Origin: JBGSIC01 sp041751875 | Lineage (GTDB): Bacteria > Bdellovibrionota > FAC87 > UBA2466 > JACKAF01 | NCBI GenBank assembly: GCA_041751875.1 | Contig: JBGSIC010000033.1 | Coordinates: forward strand, 1-64,000 | DNA length: 64,000 nt | Reading direction: 5' to 3' | Shown: positions 7,410-16,170 of the stretch, piece after piece | Layout of the letters: the number at the start of each line of letters is the position of its first letter | How positions within the stretch are numbered: the stretch's first letter is position 1 | Translations under genes and position numbers: made by a program | Notes under the pieces: generated by a model | Databases searched by the model: none | What the model saw: only the letters and a program-made list of their open reading frames with translations | Told to the model about the DNA's origin: nothing

Positions 7410-7957
7410 TGGAGATCAAACCCAAGGAGATTACCCTTAAAAACGGTGCCCCTATCCTTCTGCGCTCGGCGCGTCCGGAAGACGCCCCAAACATGTTGCA
7501 ACATTTGCGCAAGAGCCATCTCGAGTCTTATCGCAACCTAAACCGCTCTCCTAAATACTGGGAAGAGTTCTCGGAAACAGAGGAAAAAAAGATTTTGGCG
7601 GACTTCGAGACATCGCCTTCGAAATTCATGCTAGTCGCTTTATCCCAAGAAAAGATTGTGGGGGGCCTCGCCCTGGTCGGTCAAACCGCAGAATTTTCCC
7701 GTAAAACAGCTGGATTGGGAATGAGCATTCAAAAGGCCTTCTCTGGCAGCGGCCTAGGAACAGAAATGCTCCGGTGTATGCTGGCAACGGCTAAAGCGAT
7801 GGGTTTTCGCCGTCTTGAACTCAGCGTGCGCACCTACAATCAGGCCGGTATCGCCCTTTACGAAAAAGTGGGGTTCCAGCGCATCGGTTTACTCAAAGAC
7901 GCAGCCTTGATTGACGGCGCCTTTGTCGATGAATTTGCTTATCAAATACTTATCTAG
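7409..7957 (+). CDS. GNAT-family N-acetyltransferase
   Basis: 182 residues. The acetyl-CoA signature is in SGSGLGTEMLRCMLATAK (Q/RxxGxG/A-type loop), followed by LELSVRTYNQAGIALYEKVG, the conserved beta5-alpha4 segment. It looks like the RimJ/RimL/PhnO-type general GNAT group. It begins inside the stop codon of the MerR regulator, so it is co-transcribed and possibly metal-induced, but a metal-related substrate is not implied by the sequence. Confidence 0.85.
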   Translation: MEIKPKEITLKNGAPILLRSARPEDAPNMLQHLRKSHLESYRNLNRSPKYWEEFSETEEKKILADFETSPSKFMLVALSQEKIVGGLALVGQTAEFSRKTAGLGMSIQKAFSGSGLGTEMLRCMLATAKAMGFRRLELSVRTYNQAGIALYEKVGFQRIGLLKDAALIDGAFVDEFAYQILI

Positions 7958-8065
7958 CCCTTAACTTTTGCTCCCTTCGAAAGCACTTCGCTCTTGAAGG
8001 CAAAGCGCAGACCACGTACATAACAAGAATAACGTTGCCAAGATTGGCTTTTGAAGGAGCGAGGG

Positions 8066-8362
8066 ATGAATCTTTTTTCTGTACACTGTGGATACTACGA
8101 TAGAGAAACAGGTGATGGCGTATATGAATCCCACATCAACGTATTTGTCGCGGCAGAGAACTTCGCCGATGCGAAGAAAAAAGCCAAAGCGCTTCCTCAG
8201 TTTATTGCCAAGAAAATGCACGTCGATGGCATTCAACAAATTTCTGGCGTAGATGGATACAAGGTAGTGATGGAGAAAACTGATTCTCCGGAAGCCTCTG
8301 TGAAAAGCATCTGCTACGACGACATCAAAAACCTAGGGAACGAACCGGTCGCTGCGAATTAA
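8066..8362 (+). CDS. DUF1543-like small protein
   Basis: 98 residues from the ATG at 8066, preceded by GGAGCGAGGG; an ATG at 8051 is less likely. The sequence MNLFSVHCGYYDRETGDGVY, then INVFVAAENFADAKKKAKAL and HVDGIQQISGVDGYKV, fits the DUF1543 pattern (ligand-like beta strands plus an H-x-D motif). Function is unknown. It is soluble, has no signal peptide and stands alone. Confidence 0.6.
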   Translation: MNLFSVHCGYYDRETGDGVYESHINVFVAAENFADAKKKAKALPQFIAKKMHVDGIQQISGVDGYKVVMEKTDSPEASVKSICYDDIKNLGNEPVAAN

Positions 8363-9189
8363 GGTTCTTCGCTATGGGGTAGTGGGGCCTCTGCGTAACT
8401 TCCCAATAGTACAGGCGCGCTCCCTTGCGCCCAGTGAAAAAGAAGTTCATACGACACTCCTGCGTTGCGCACGCCAACCAGGAAGTTCAACGGAGCGCCG
8501 GCAGGGGGTGCTACCGCCAGAGACGCGCTTACCGAGCGTACAAATTTTTCAAATTCAATATTGGTATAGGCCCAGCGTTTGGCAGCCGCATGCCCGAGCC
8601 GAACGGCCGCGAAAGGCCAAAACATCACGCCCCCGACGACAGTCGTGGTCCACCATCTATTACTATGACTAACGGTCATTCCCATCTGGTTTGTCATTTC
8701 ATCGAGAAACCTTAAAATACTTTCCTTGTCCTGCACGAGAATCGGAGTCGCTGCGTAGTGGGGAGGAAGAGTGGGTTGGGGATACGTACCGGGGCGCCCC
8801 AGCCGAAATCTCCCCAATATTCCCTTGGCTAGAACTCCTGACTCAGAAGGGGGGCCGGCCGCTCGGATAAGTAGAAGCGCTTCAAAGGCCGTGCGGCGGG
8901 CCGCTTCAATATCATTTTCAATATCTTTCAAAGCCACCAAATCAAGGTGCTGCTCTTCGGGAAACGGCGTTAGCGCTTCAATCGTCGGAGCCCCCACCTC
9001 GGGGACCGCGACCCAAGGGGCGAGTTCTCGCAGAGCTCTTTCGGCCACTTGAGAAAAGGTAGACGTCATTGCCGGCACAAGTGAGTTGCGAGTGGCGAGA
9101 GCTCCAGCCGTTTTGATGAGTTGGTAACAGGGAACCCCGGCAAACGAAGCAGGGGTGAAGAATAAAGTAACCACTATCAATAGACGCAT
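8359..9189 (-). CDS. Secreted hypothetical protein
   Basis: 276 residues with a signal peptide (MRLLIVVTLFFTPASFAG, cleavage after Ala-Gly). The mature part is Ala/Pro-rich, with helical content in 40-130 and a hydrophobic patch WWTTTVVGGVMFWPFAAVRL around 178-197 that could be a hairpin or membrane helix. No family is recognised. Its last bases overlap the 3' end of the convergent DUF1543 gene by four nucleotides. It lies 63 bp downstream of the DUF1554 lipoprotein gene on the same strand, so co-transcription is possible. Confidence 0.6.
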   Translation of the reverse strand: MRLLIVVTLFFTPASFAGVPCYQLIKTAGALATRNSLVPAMTSTFSQVAERALRELAPWVAVPEVGAPTIEALTPFPEEQHLDLVALKDIENDIEAARRTAFEALLLIRAAGPPSESGVLAKGILGRFRLGRPGTYPQPTLPPHYAATPILVQDKESILRFLDEMTNQMGMTVSHSNRWWTTTVVGGVMFWPFAAVRLGHAAAKRWAYTNIEFEKFVRSVSASLAVAPPAGAPLNFLVGVRNAGVSYELLFHWAQGSAPVLLGSYAEAPLPHSEEP

Positions 9190-9252
9190 GGAAACGTCGT
9201 AGCTCTGGCAAAGCTGCCTGTCACGATTTTTTGGAGAAACGCGACGCTAACT

Positions 9253-10998
9253 CTAGAACGAAGTTTCCATGCAATACCACCGATAGCCCCCTCCACAACC
9301 ACTGGTGAGCCAGGACCAAAAGGCTTGACCGTCCGTGCGGCTAGGGTCGCCGGTAATAATGCCCGTTCCACTGTCAGATGCATTCGACCAATCGTAACAG
9401 TTGCAGGTGGGGTATCCGGAACGCTTACACGGTCCGCCCGAACAGCTGCTGCAAGCAGAAGAGCCTGGGTAACGTCCAGAGGCGTTCGAGCCCGTATTGA
9501 CGGTAGATCGTGAGCTGGGCACTTGAGCACGATTTTGATCGTAGTTCAAAGGCGCCGCTAGCGACCCGTCCCAAAAATCGTCTTTGTTCATCGCGACAGT
9601 CTGCCCGTTCATATTGCACACCGGACCAACAATTGCGGCGTAGTCGCGCGCGTCAGAAGACACGTTCGACATCACGGCTCGCCACGTCCCCCCTAAATTG
9701 GCCGCTGCGGCCATTGCTTGGCAGCGATTGGTAAAGTGCTCGCGCCCATGGTTTGTGCCCACGCCATACTCGGAACTTACGAAAATGCGTTGGCAGTCGC
9801 GAACTACTTCGTACTGAAATGGGGCGCAAGCTTGAGGCGCACTCGTACCCGTTACGCTCGCCGCGATCTCATGTTCGCCAACCGCAATCGGGGCGTTAAT
9901 CGTTTTTGCAATCGGAGAAGCGACAATAGGAACAACGGACGCCCCATTTAGGGAAACAGCCGTCGCGGTGCCGGTATAGGTTAAGGTCAAAGGAATGGCT
10001 TCCCCGGGACTAAAGACACTTTTTGTCGACGTTAACGATACGCACTGCGCAGGGGGAATGGCGCGGACTCTGTAGTTAATCCCTGCGGCAGGTGCGCAAG
10101 TAATATCGCCGTAGTCACTTTTTACAAAAGCAGAGGCGGTGTAGTTTCCCACAGCCGGTGTGGCCTTCCATACATGGGGATTGGCGGTAAACGCTCGTGT
10201 CACCCCATTGCCCACCACTTGCTTTACTCCCACCACGTCGCCGGTAACCAATACTGAGTACGTCAACTCTGTGCCAGCAAAGACATCAACTTTATTCATT
10301 GCCAGATAACACTGGGGCACACCCAATGAAACGACCACATAGTTGAAGGGTGTGGGCGTGCAATCAATTACCTGATTGGACATCGTAGTCGCTTTCACGC
10401 TCACCGAAAAACTTCCCGCGGTAGGGGTATCGATGTGGTGGGTTTGCGGTTGGGTCGGAGACGGATACTTCGTTCCATTCACATCAAACTCTTTCACATC
10501 ACCTGATGCCGATAAGAAAAGGCCTAGACCCGCGCGCTGAATCACTTCGACAGGATTTCCTGGGAGACCGGTATAGACCGCGCAGGTCACCGGCGGAGGG
10601 GCTACCCCAATGGCAATATTTGCCGTGATTGTCGCTTGCGAACGCCCAATGGAGTATTCGCGCTTTGAGCGAACCACCACGGTTACCATTTTGTTACCAA
10701 CAGTGCCGAATGTTTTTGTGAACTGGTGGGTGCGTTGCATGGTGGTAAACGCGCTACTATCAACGGAAATTTCAAATTGATCCGTACAAGCTGACGGTAA
10801 CCTAACCTCCCAAGTAATTTCGGTGCCGACACTGTAAGGCCCCTCTTCCGGGCTAATTCTTTGAATAGTCGGCGAATGGTCAATTAGGCAGTTATCGAAA
10901 AGGGATAAATCAGGACCGCCGGTTTCGAGGGAAGCTTTGCGGTTGGAACACGCGCTTACCAAAGTAAGAAACAGGGAAAGAACGAGAAAATTTTTCAT
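9253..10998 (-). CDS. Multi-domain surface lipoprotein with C-terminal DUF1554 lectin-like domain
   Basis: 581 residues from the ATG at 10998 (GGAGGG ribosome-binding site). The signal peptide ends in the lipobox LVSAC. Four to five Ig-like repeats of about 85 residues follow, each opening with a Cys near its start (CAVYTG, CYLAMN, CVSLTS). From about residue 410 comes a Cys-rich domain with CQRIFVSSEYGVG, GGTWRAVMSNVSSDARDYAA and the signature YDWSNASDSGTGIITGDPSR, which matches DUF1554 (PF07588), a C-type-lectin-like fold common in Leptospira and Bdellovibrio surface proteins. A role in adhesion or prey/host contact is inferred only. Confidence 0.8.
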   Translation of the reverse strand: MKNFLVLSLFLTLVSACSNRKASLETGGPDLSLFDNCLIDHSPTIQRISPEEGPYSVGTEITWEVRLPSACTDQFEISVDSSAFTTMQRTHQFTKTFGTVGNKMVTVVVRSKREYSIGRSQATITANIAIGVAPPPVTCAVYTGLPGNPVEVIQRAGLGLFLSASGDVKEFDVNGTKYPSPTQPQTHHIDTPTAGSFSVSVKATTMSNQVIDCTPTPFNYVVVSLGVPQCYLAMNKVDVFAGTELTYSVLVTGDVVGVKQVVGNGVTRAFTANPHVWKATPAVGNYTASAFVKSDYGDITCAPAAGINYRVRAIPPAQCVSLTSTKSVFSPGEAIPLTLTYTGTATAVSLNGASVVPIVASPIAKTINAPIAVGEHEIAASVTGTSAPQACAPFQYEVVRDCQRIFVSSEYGVGTNHGREHFTNRCQAMAAAANLGGTWRAVMSNVSSDARDYAAIVGPVCNMNGQTVAMNKDDFWDGSLAAPLNYDQNRAQVPSSRSTVNTGSNASGRYPGSSACSSCSGGPCKRSGYPTCNCYDWSNASDSGTGIITGDPSRTDGQAFWSWLTSGCGGGYRWYCMETSF

Positions 10999-11028
10999 AC
11001 ACCCTCCAACGTCCCGATGAAGCAACAA

Positions 11029-11415
11029 TGCACTTTTTCAATCTTATTGAGCTATTAACTATGCAAGCGCTAGGCCCGTGCCTGCAGGCACGAGTGTACT
11101 TGGCGCACTGTCGAAGCTTTGGGCAGCGTGTGAAGGAAAAAACCCGTCATCTTAGGTGCTTCGCCCATTGTACCAATCTCTCTGATTCTCAAAGCTTTTA
11201 CAGCCCCCTAACGTCCTCTAAAATGGCTCATTTAGCCCCTACCGTCCCATTATGAAGAAACAGTTGGTCAACATTTAGACAAAACCGTGTCTTCTTTTAC
11301 CCAATTCAACTACGCGGCTAAACCGTTGGTTTCGAAATATGTCTTAAGCTCGATAGAGTTCGCATAATGGAAGCGTGGTCGTTCACTAAAATGATAGGAC
11401 CCATTAGATCATTCC
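11029..11415. other. Gene-free interval with one palindrome
   Basis: 387 bp between the divergent lipoprotein genes. I see no convincing gene. A perfect 16-bp palindrome CGTGCCTGCAGGCACG lies at 11077-11092; its GTGCC/GGCAC arms recall the dispersed repeats further along. Promoters for both flanking genes must lie here but no strong -35/-10 pair stands out. Confidence 0.5.
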
Positions 11416-12240
11416 ATGGAGGGAAGCTTGGGTCGTTTACTGTTTCTCATATTCTGTCTTGTTCTACTTTCCGGATGTGAATTCGAAGATCTTTTCCCCG
11501 ACTACCAACCCGGGGAAACGATGAGTCTCCCTTTTCCCCTTGATGAACAGTCTCGACTTTACCGAGACGACTTTGAAACCGGAACGCAACAACCCTTCTG
11601 GGCGGAATGCCTATTCTGCGGACGGGATGAGGGGATCGTATCGGGACTTTCCGTAAAGAATGGGGACCATGCCTTTCGCATCCATTACGACGAGGATGAG
11701 TCTTCAGCATGGCTCCTTCTGTATCCCGTACATTTTGAAAGCGTTTATGTCTCTTTCTGGCAGTACTTTCCCGATGGGTTAGCGGGCCATTCCATAAAAC
11801 AGTTTCGTATCGCAAACCACCGCGGAATCGATAGCGTAGAGGGGTACTTCAATTTGCAGGCCTGGGGGAATGGTCAGAACGATGCTTATTTTGGTTTTCC
11901 CGATATCGCGCTCTACTATCTCAACCCCATTCCGAAAAGCATGTGGGTTCGTACCGAGCTGTATGTTCGCTACAACACCACTGGAAAACGCAACGGCGTC
12001 TTTTGGCAGAAAACGAACGGACAGTTCATCATGGCCTCACAAAATGCCATCTATCACGATGGGGCAAGAGTCTCTGACCTTATTGGGATTGGGGGAAATT
12101 ATTCTAACGCCGGGACAGATCCGGTACCCTTCGATCGCTACATCGATGACATTATCATAGTGCTCGATCCGCCAAATAGTTACGCAGACACACCTGCCAT
12201 TAACTACCCGCATTCTGCAGTCGGCGATTGGAATTTTTAG
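11416..12240 (+). CDS. Lipoprotein with concanavalin-like (polysaccharide-lyase-like) fold
   Basis: 274 residues. The signal peptide ends in lipobox VLLSGC. The body starts with RDDFETGTQQPFW and has alternating strands with VYVSFWQYFPDGL, WVRTELYVRYNTTGKRNGVFW and YIDDIIIVLDPPNSY, the pattern seen in jelly-roll carbohydrate-binding or polysaccharide-lyase (PL14/PL20-like) proteins. Catalytic residues cannot be assigned. The ATG at 11416 has no ribosome-binding site of its own. The TTG at 11428 follows GGAGGG and may be the true start; both keep the signal peptide. Confidence 0.65.
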   Translation: MEGSLGRLLFLIFCLVLLSGCEFEDLFPDYQPGETMSLPFPLDEQSRLYRDDFETGTQQPFWAECLFCGRDEGIVSGLSVKNGDHAFRIHYDEDESSAWLLLYPVHFESVYVSFWQYFPDGLAGHSIKQFRIANHRGIDSVEGYFNLQAWGNGQNDAYFGFPDIALYYLNPIPKSMWVRTELYVRYNTTGKRNGVFWQKTNGQFIMASQNAIYHDGARVSDLIGIGGNYSNAGTDPVPFDRYIDDIIIVLDPPNSYADTPAINYPHSAVGDWNF

Positions 12241-14082
12241 TTAGGCCGCTTCGACTTTGTCGGACTTCTGAGGTGGGTAATTGCTGTAAGGGGTTTCTAC
12301 GAGGATAGGTTGTCTATCCCGCCCGTAGTAACCATTAACGCGAAACACTCTTAACGCCTCCGCTTTACCCTTCACACGAACTTCTTGAACGGCTTCGCAA
12401 AGAAACACTTTCTCCACCTGTTTGAAAACAGGCTCCGCGATTAGCAGATCCACTCCCAACGTTTTGGTCATCGATTCAATACGAGAGGCGGTGTTTACGG
12501 TATCGCCGATAACGGTATATTCCATGCGCTCATCGGAACCAATATTTCCCGCCGTTACCGCCCCCGCGTTGAGTCCCATTCCAATGTAGAGGGGTACATC
12601 GCCTCGACCAATGCGTTCTTGGTTTAGCAGCGCAAGTTCTGAACGAATCGCTAAACAAGCCGAAACGGCACGGAAGGTATCCTCGGTATGCGCCAAAGGC
12701 ACACCCCAGGTCGCCATAATCGCATCGCCCACGTATTTTTCGACCACGCCATTAAACTCACGAATAATCTTCACCATGCGTGTGAGGTACTCATTGAGAA
12801 GTTCAACTACCGCTTCAGGTGCCATCGATTCACTGAGTTGGGTGAAATTTCGGATATCGCAAAATAGAATGGTCGCATGCATTCTTTCGCCGCCAAGCTT
12901 GACCTCGCCAGAAAGAATTTTATTCGCGATCTCCTCGCTGTGATACTTATTGAATGTGTCTTTGAGTTTTTCTCGCTCCGCCAAACCGTGCGCCATTTTA
13001 TTGAAAGCGAGGGAAAGATAACCGACTTCGTCGCGTGTTTTGGGACGGAGATCTAATCTAAAATCACCAGCCGCGATTTGCCGCGCGGCACGCACCAATG
13101 TGTTAATGGGCGAAGTGATACTCTTGGAAAAAAGATATCCGAAGAACAAAGAAAGAAACAAGATCATCGCGCCCGACAAATAGGCGCGGTATTCCACGCG
13201 GCGGGCGGCCTCAAAGGCCTTCTCTTCTGGAACTTCCGCGATCACACCGAGGCCTGCGAAACCCACCATGCGATAGGCGCCCAGTTTGCCCTCACCTGTT
13301 TCCGGATCCTGGTAGCGGGTTTGAGAGTTATTAAACTTTCCTTTGAGAAACTGGCTAACAATCGCAAGGTGAGCAACGTTTTCCTGTTTGGTAACACGTT
13401 CCTCTTCCGGATGCGCGAGCAACACACCTTGTCTGTCGACCAAAAATCGTGTGACGAGATCCTCGGAACCAAAAGCTTCAATGAGTTTTTCACGTCGAAC
13501 GAGTGCCACCAGGGTGTAGAGAGTCGAAGTGTCTTTCTCGTCACGAACGAACGGAATTCCCACCGCTAACGCCGCCGTTCCATCGGGAATGCGAACGGAA
13601 GTAATTTGCGGTTCCCCCTTTGCCAAGGCTTCGAGAGAAAAACTGCGATTTCCCGTGGTGAGACGAGAAAACGTTTGGCTCACGCGTTGAACATGGGCGG
13701 TAAGGTTGGGCGCAATGATTTGCGTGAAAACTCGCGGCGCCCCTTGGCGGGGGTGCGCAAATATCGAAAGCGCATAAAACTCTGGGTTCTCGCGAAAAAA
13801 CAGCGCGGAAGTAATATTGTTTTGCTGCGCTCCGCCATTTTTCATAGCGACAGTACCCAGCTGACGCATTTGCTGGGACTGATGGGCGAAGTGATCCCGC
13901 ATTTGCTGAGAAAGGGCGGCTGCCGAGTCGGCGTTCATCTGCTGGATAAGTGCTGTATTATCTTGAACAAATAGGCGGTTGGAAAGAAACACGAGGCTCG
14001 CCGTGGAAACGACAAGAAGCACCAGCAAAAAGGCGCCCAGCTTCGCGCCAATGCCCAAACGAATGTGGAAAATTTCTCCCAA
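12241..14082 (-). CDS. Membrane class III adenylate cyclase with periplasmic sensor and HAMP
   Basis: 613 residues: TM1 about 14-36, a periplasmic Cache-like sensor about 40-298, TM2 about 300-320, HAMP about 320-372 and a class III cyclase domain about 398-590. Metal-binding D409 (FCDIRNFT) and D453 (EKYVGDAIMATWG) and the purine-selecting K449 are present, as is YTVIGDTVNTASRIE. The K...D pair predicts ATP rather than GTP as substrate, so cAMP made in response to an extracellular signal. Divergent to the FecR/FnIII pair across 95 bp. Its stop codon directly abuts the end of the convergent lipoprotein gene. Confidence 0.88.
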   Translation of the reverse strand: MGEIFHIRLGIGAKLGAFLLVLLVVSTASLVFLSNRLFVQDNTALIQQMNADSAAALSQQMRDHFAHQSQQMRQLGTVAMKNGGAQQNNITSALFFRENPEFYALSIFAHPRQGAPRVFTQIIAPNLTAHVQRVSQTFSRLTTGNRSFSLEALAKGEPQITSVRIPDGTAALAVGIPFVRDEKDTSTLYTLVALVRREKLIEAFGSEDLVTRFLVDRQGVLLAHPEEERVTKQENVAHLAIVSQFLKGKFNNSQTRYQDPETGEGKLGAYRMVGFAGLGVIAEVPEEKAFEAARRVEYRAYLSGAMILFLSLFFGYLFSKSITSPINTLVRAARQIAAGDFRLDLRPKTRDEVGYLSLAFNKMAHGLAEREKLKDTFNKYHSEEIANKILSGEVKLGGERMHATILFCDIRNFTQLSESMAPEAVVELLNEYLTRMVKIIREFNGVVEKYVGDAIMATWGVPLAHTEDTFRAVSACLAIRSELALLNQERIGRGDVPLYIGMGLNAGAVTAGNIGSDERMEYTVIGDTVNTASRIESMTKTLGVDLLIAEPVFKQVEKVFLCEAVQEVRVKGKAEALRVFRVNGYYGRDRQPILVETPYSNYPPQKSDKVEAA

Positions 14083-14177
14083 ACGAATGCTCCTCCCTCA
14101 GTCTTCTCTTCGGCCATTTGGTCGATTCTCTGAAATGCCTAGAGATATGGCCTTAAGTTACCGAAATAGGATACGAA

Positions 14178-16163
14178 ATGACCTACTCCTTCCTATTCAG
14201 CCGATACCGCACGCTAATCTTGGCGGTAGTGTGTTTTGGGGGAGCTTTCATTTCGGGGTATTTGCTGTATTTGGATCTGGAGGACGTGGGGAGTGCTGCG
14301 GGCACCGGGAAAATTCTGGCGCACGTCGAGCAAGCAGTGAGCTCCGTAAAAAGGCGTTCGGCGAGCAGCTTTCTTTGGTCGAACGTCGAACCCGGCACGG
14401 CGCTTTTTCGCAAGGATTCCGTTCAAGTTGGTGTGGCGAGCCAAGCGATCATTCGGCTCAAAGATGATTCCCTTCTCGAAATCGGGGAACGCAGCTTGGT
14501 CATCATCGAAGACGTACCCCCACTTGAAATGAAGTTCCTGAAAGGAAATTTCATTGTTCGTGGCCGTGAGCAAGATTACCGGATTGCCGTGGAAGAAAAC
14601 CAAGCGCCTGTCATCGAGCCCATTCCGATTCGGCTGCTCTCCCCTTCTCCCAATGAAACATTTTACCTGGTCGACAAGGGGCAGCAGCTTATCAACTTTC
14701 GTTGGAGCCCTCTGGACAATGCCAACAAAGGCGGCCGCAACATCGCGCCCGTTCTGGAAATATCTTCGTCAAACAAATTTATCAAACGTCAAACTCAGAC
14801 CGTGCCGCTGGATAATAACCGCAATCAAGCTTTCTCGATGCCCTTTGCCGAGGGAGATTACTTCTGGCGTGTGCGCGCAGAAAATTTGACCGTTTTTGAA
14901 ACTCGTTCCTTTTCCGTCGCCAAACCCATTCGTCCCGAACTCCTTTCTCCCATTGGGGGAAAACAAGTATTTCGTTGGGAGGCGCTAGCACCCATTGAGT
15001 TTACGTGGATCACGCCGACAAAGCCTCACCAAATCGCGACTTGGATTGAGCTGGGACTCAGTCCGAAATTTGAGAAAACCTCTCTTCTGACCCGTCAAGA
15101 AGTAGCGCTTGCTGACGGCAAGGTGGAAATACAAAACGTTGCCCCCGGCAAATACTACTGGCGCTTACTACAGGAGTATCCGGGTAAAGTGATCACCTCG
15201 GATGTCGAAACTTTCTCACTTGAGCGCAACACCAACGTCAACTTGTCCCTACTCGAACCAAAGTCTCAGGCGCGGCTTGCTCACCAGAAACCCGTGACTT
15301 TCAGCTGGGCCTTTCCCGCCGACGCGATGGAATACCAGTTCGAAGTGCAACGAGTGGAAAACAACACCGGCACTCCCGTTTACCAGCAAGTGGTAAACGA
15401 CAGGCAGCTTCCCTGGACAGCGACACAACCGGGCCAGTACCGCTGGCGAGTGGGAGTGATCTGGAAAAAAGAAATTGTGAAGAGCACTTCGTGGCAGGAG
15501 TTTTTTGTATTTGACGACTATCCTGTCGTTCTTCTCAGCCCAAATCAACGCCAAGCCTTCCAGTACTGGAAAACCCCGCCCGAGTTCGCCCTGGAATGGA
15601 CACCACAGGATGTCGCCAGCCAGGGAAAAAATAGGTACCGGCTGATGATCGCAACCGATCCCAATATGGTTCAAAACCAAAAGGTTTTTCGCACGCGGGA
15701 CACACGCATTTCTCGTCGCACATTAAAACTAGGCAACGGCCGGTATTTTTGGCAAGTGCAAGTGGTCGACTCACAAGACCGCCCGCTTAAATCGAGCGCG
15801 ATTCAAGACTTCCAAGTTAAGAATTTTGACGTGCTCGCGGCACCTGAGAAAGTGAACCTTTCGCCTGGAGAGGTAATTAACCTTATCACTTCAGAAAAGG
15901 ACCCCGTGGCGAGGTGGGCCCCTGTACCCGATGCTCAGGCTTACGAAGTTGTGGTGAAACAAGGCGGACGGACTTTGGCCAGCGAACGCACGGAGAAGCC
16001 CGAGTTCCCGCTTAAGGATCTTAAGCCCGGAAAGTACACGTGGACAGCACGCGCCATCGACCCGCTGGATCGCCCAGGCGTTTGGTTGAAGGAAAGAACG
16101 TTCACTTTGAGTTTTGGAAAACGGTTAAGAGCGCCACAAATCATAGGTTCCAAGGTAGAATAG
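14178..16163 (+). CDS. FecR-domain protein with fibronectin-III-like repeats
   Basis: 661 residues with one N-terminal membrane anchor (about 9-31). Residues about 35-135 resemble the FecR domain (PGTALFRKDSVQVGVASQAI, LKDDSLLEIGERSL), a beta structure that in many delta-like bacteria binds peptidoglycan or envelope partners. Then five or six FnIII-like modules follow, each ending in a recognisable strand (GDYFWRVRA, GKYYWRLLQ, GQYRWRVGV, GRYFWQVQV, GKYTWTARA). It is co-oriented with the next gene, 7 bp away, and divergent from the cyclase. A periplasmic scaffold is inferred. Confidence 0.75.
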   Translation: MTYSFLFSRYRTLILAVVCFGGAFISGYLLYLDLEDVGSAAGTGKILAHVEQAVSSVKRRSASSFLWSNVEPGTALFRKDSVQVGVASQAIIRLKDDSLLEIGERSLVIIEDVPPLEMKFLKGNFIVRGREQDYRIAVEENQAPVIEPIPIRLLSPSPNETFYLVDKGQQLINFRWSPLDNANKGGRNIAPVLEISSSNKFIKRQTQTVPLDNNRNQAFSMPFAEGDYFWRVRAENLTVFETRSFSVAKPIRPELLSPIGGKQVFRWEALAPIEFTWITPTKPHQIATWIELGLSPKFEKTSLLTRQEVALADGKVEIQNVAPGKYYWRLLQEYPGKVITSDVETFSLERNTNVNLSLLEPKSQARLAHQKPVTFSWAFPADAMEYQFEVQRVENNTGTPVYQQVVNDRQLPWTATQPGQYRWRVGVIWKKEIVKSTSWQEFFVFDDYPVVLLSPNQRQAFQYWKTPPEFALEWTPQDVASQGKNRYRLMIATDPNMVQNQKVFRTRDTRISRRTLKLGNGRYFWQVQVVDSQDRPLKSSAIQDFQVKNFDVLAAPEKVNLSPGEVINLITSEKDPVARWAPVPDAQAYEVVVKQGGRTLASERTEKPEFPLKDLKPGKYTWTARAIDPLDRPGVWLKERTFTLSFGKRLRAPQIIGSKVE

Positions 16164-16170
16164 AGCTTTC

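Noticed and set aside
8382..9052. Several overlapping plus-strand frames opposite the secreted hypothetical
   Set aside because: Arginine/serine-rich antisense frames with no start signals or domains; shadows of the minus-strand gene.
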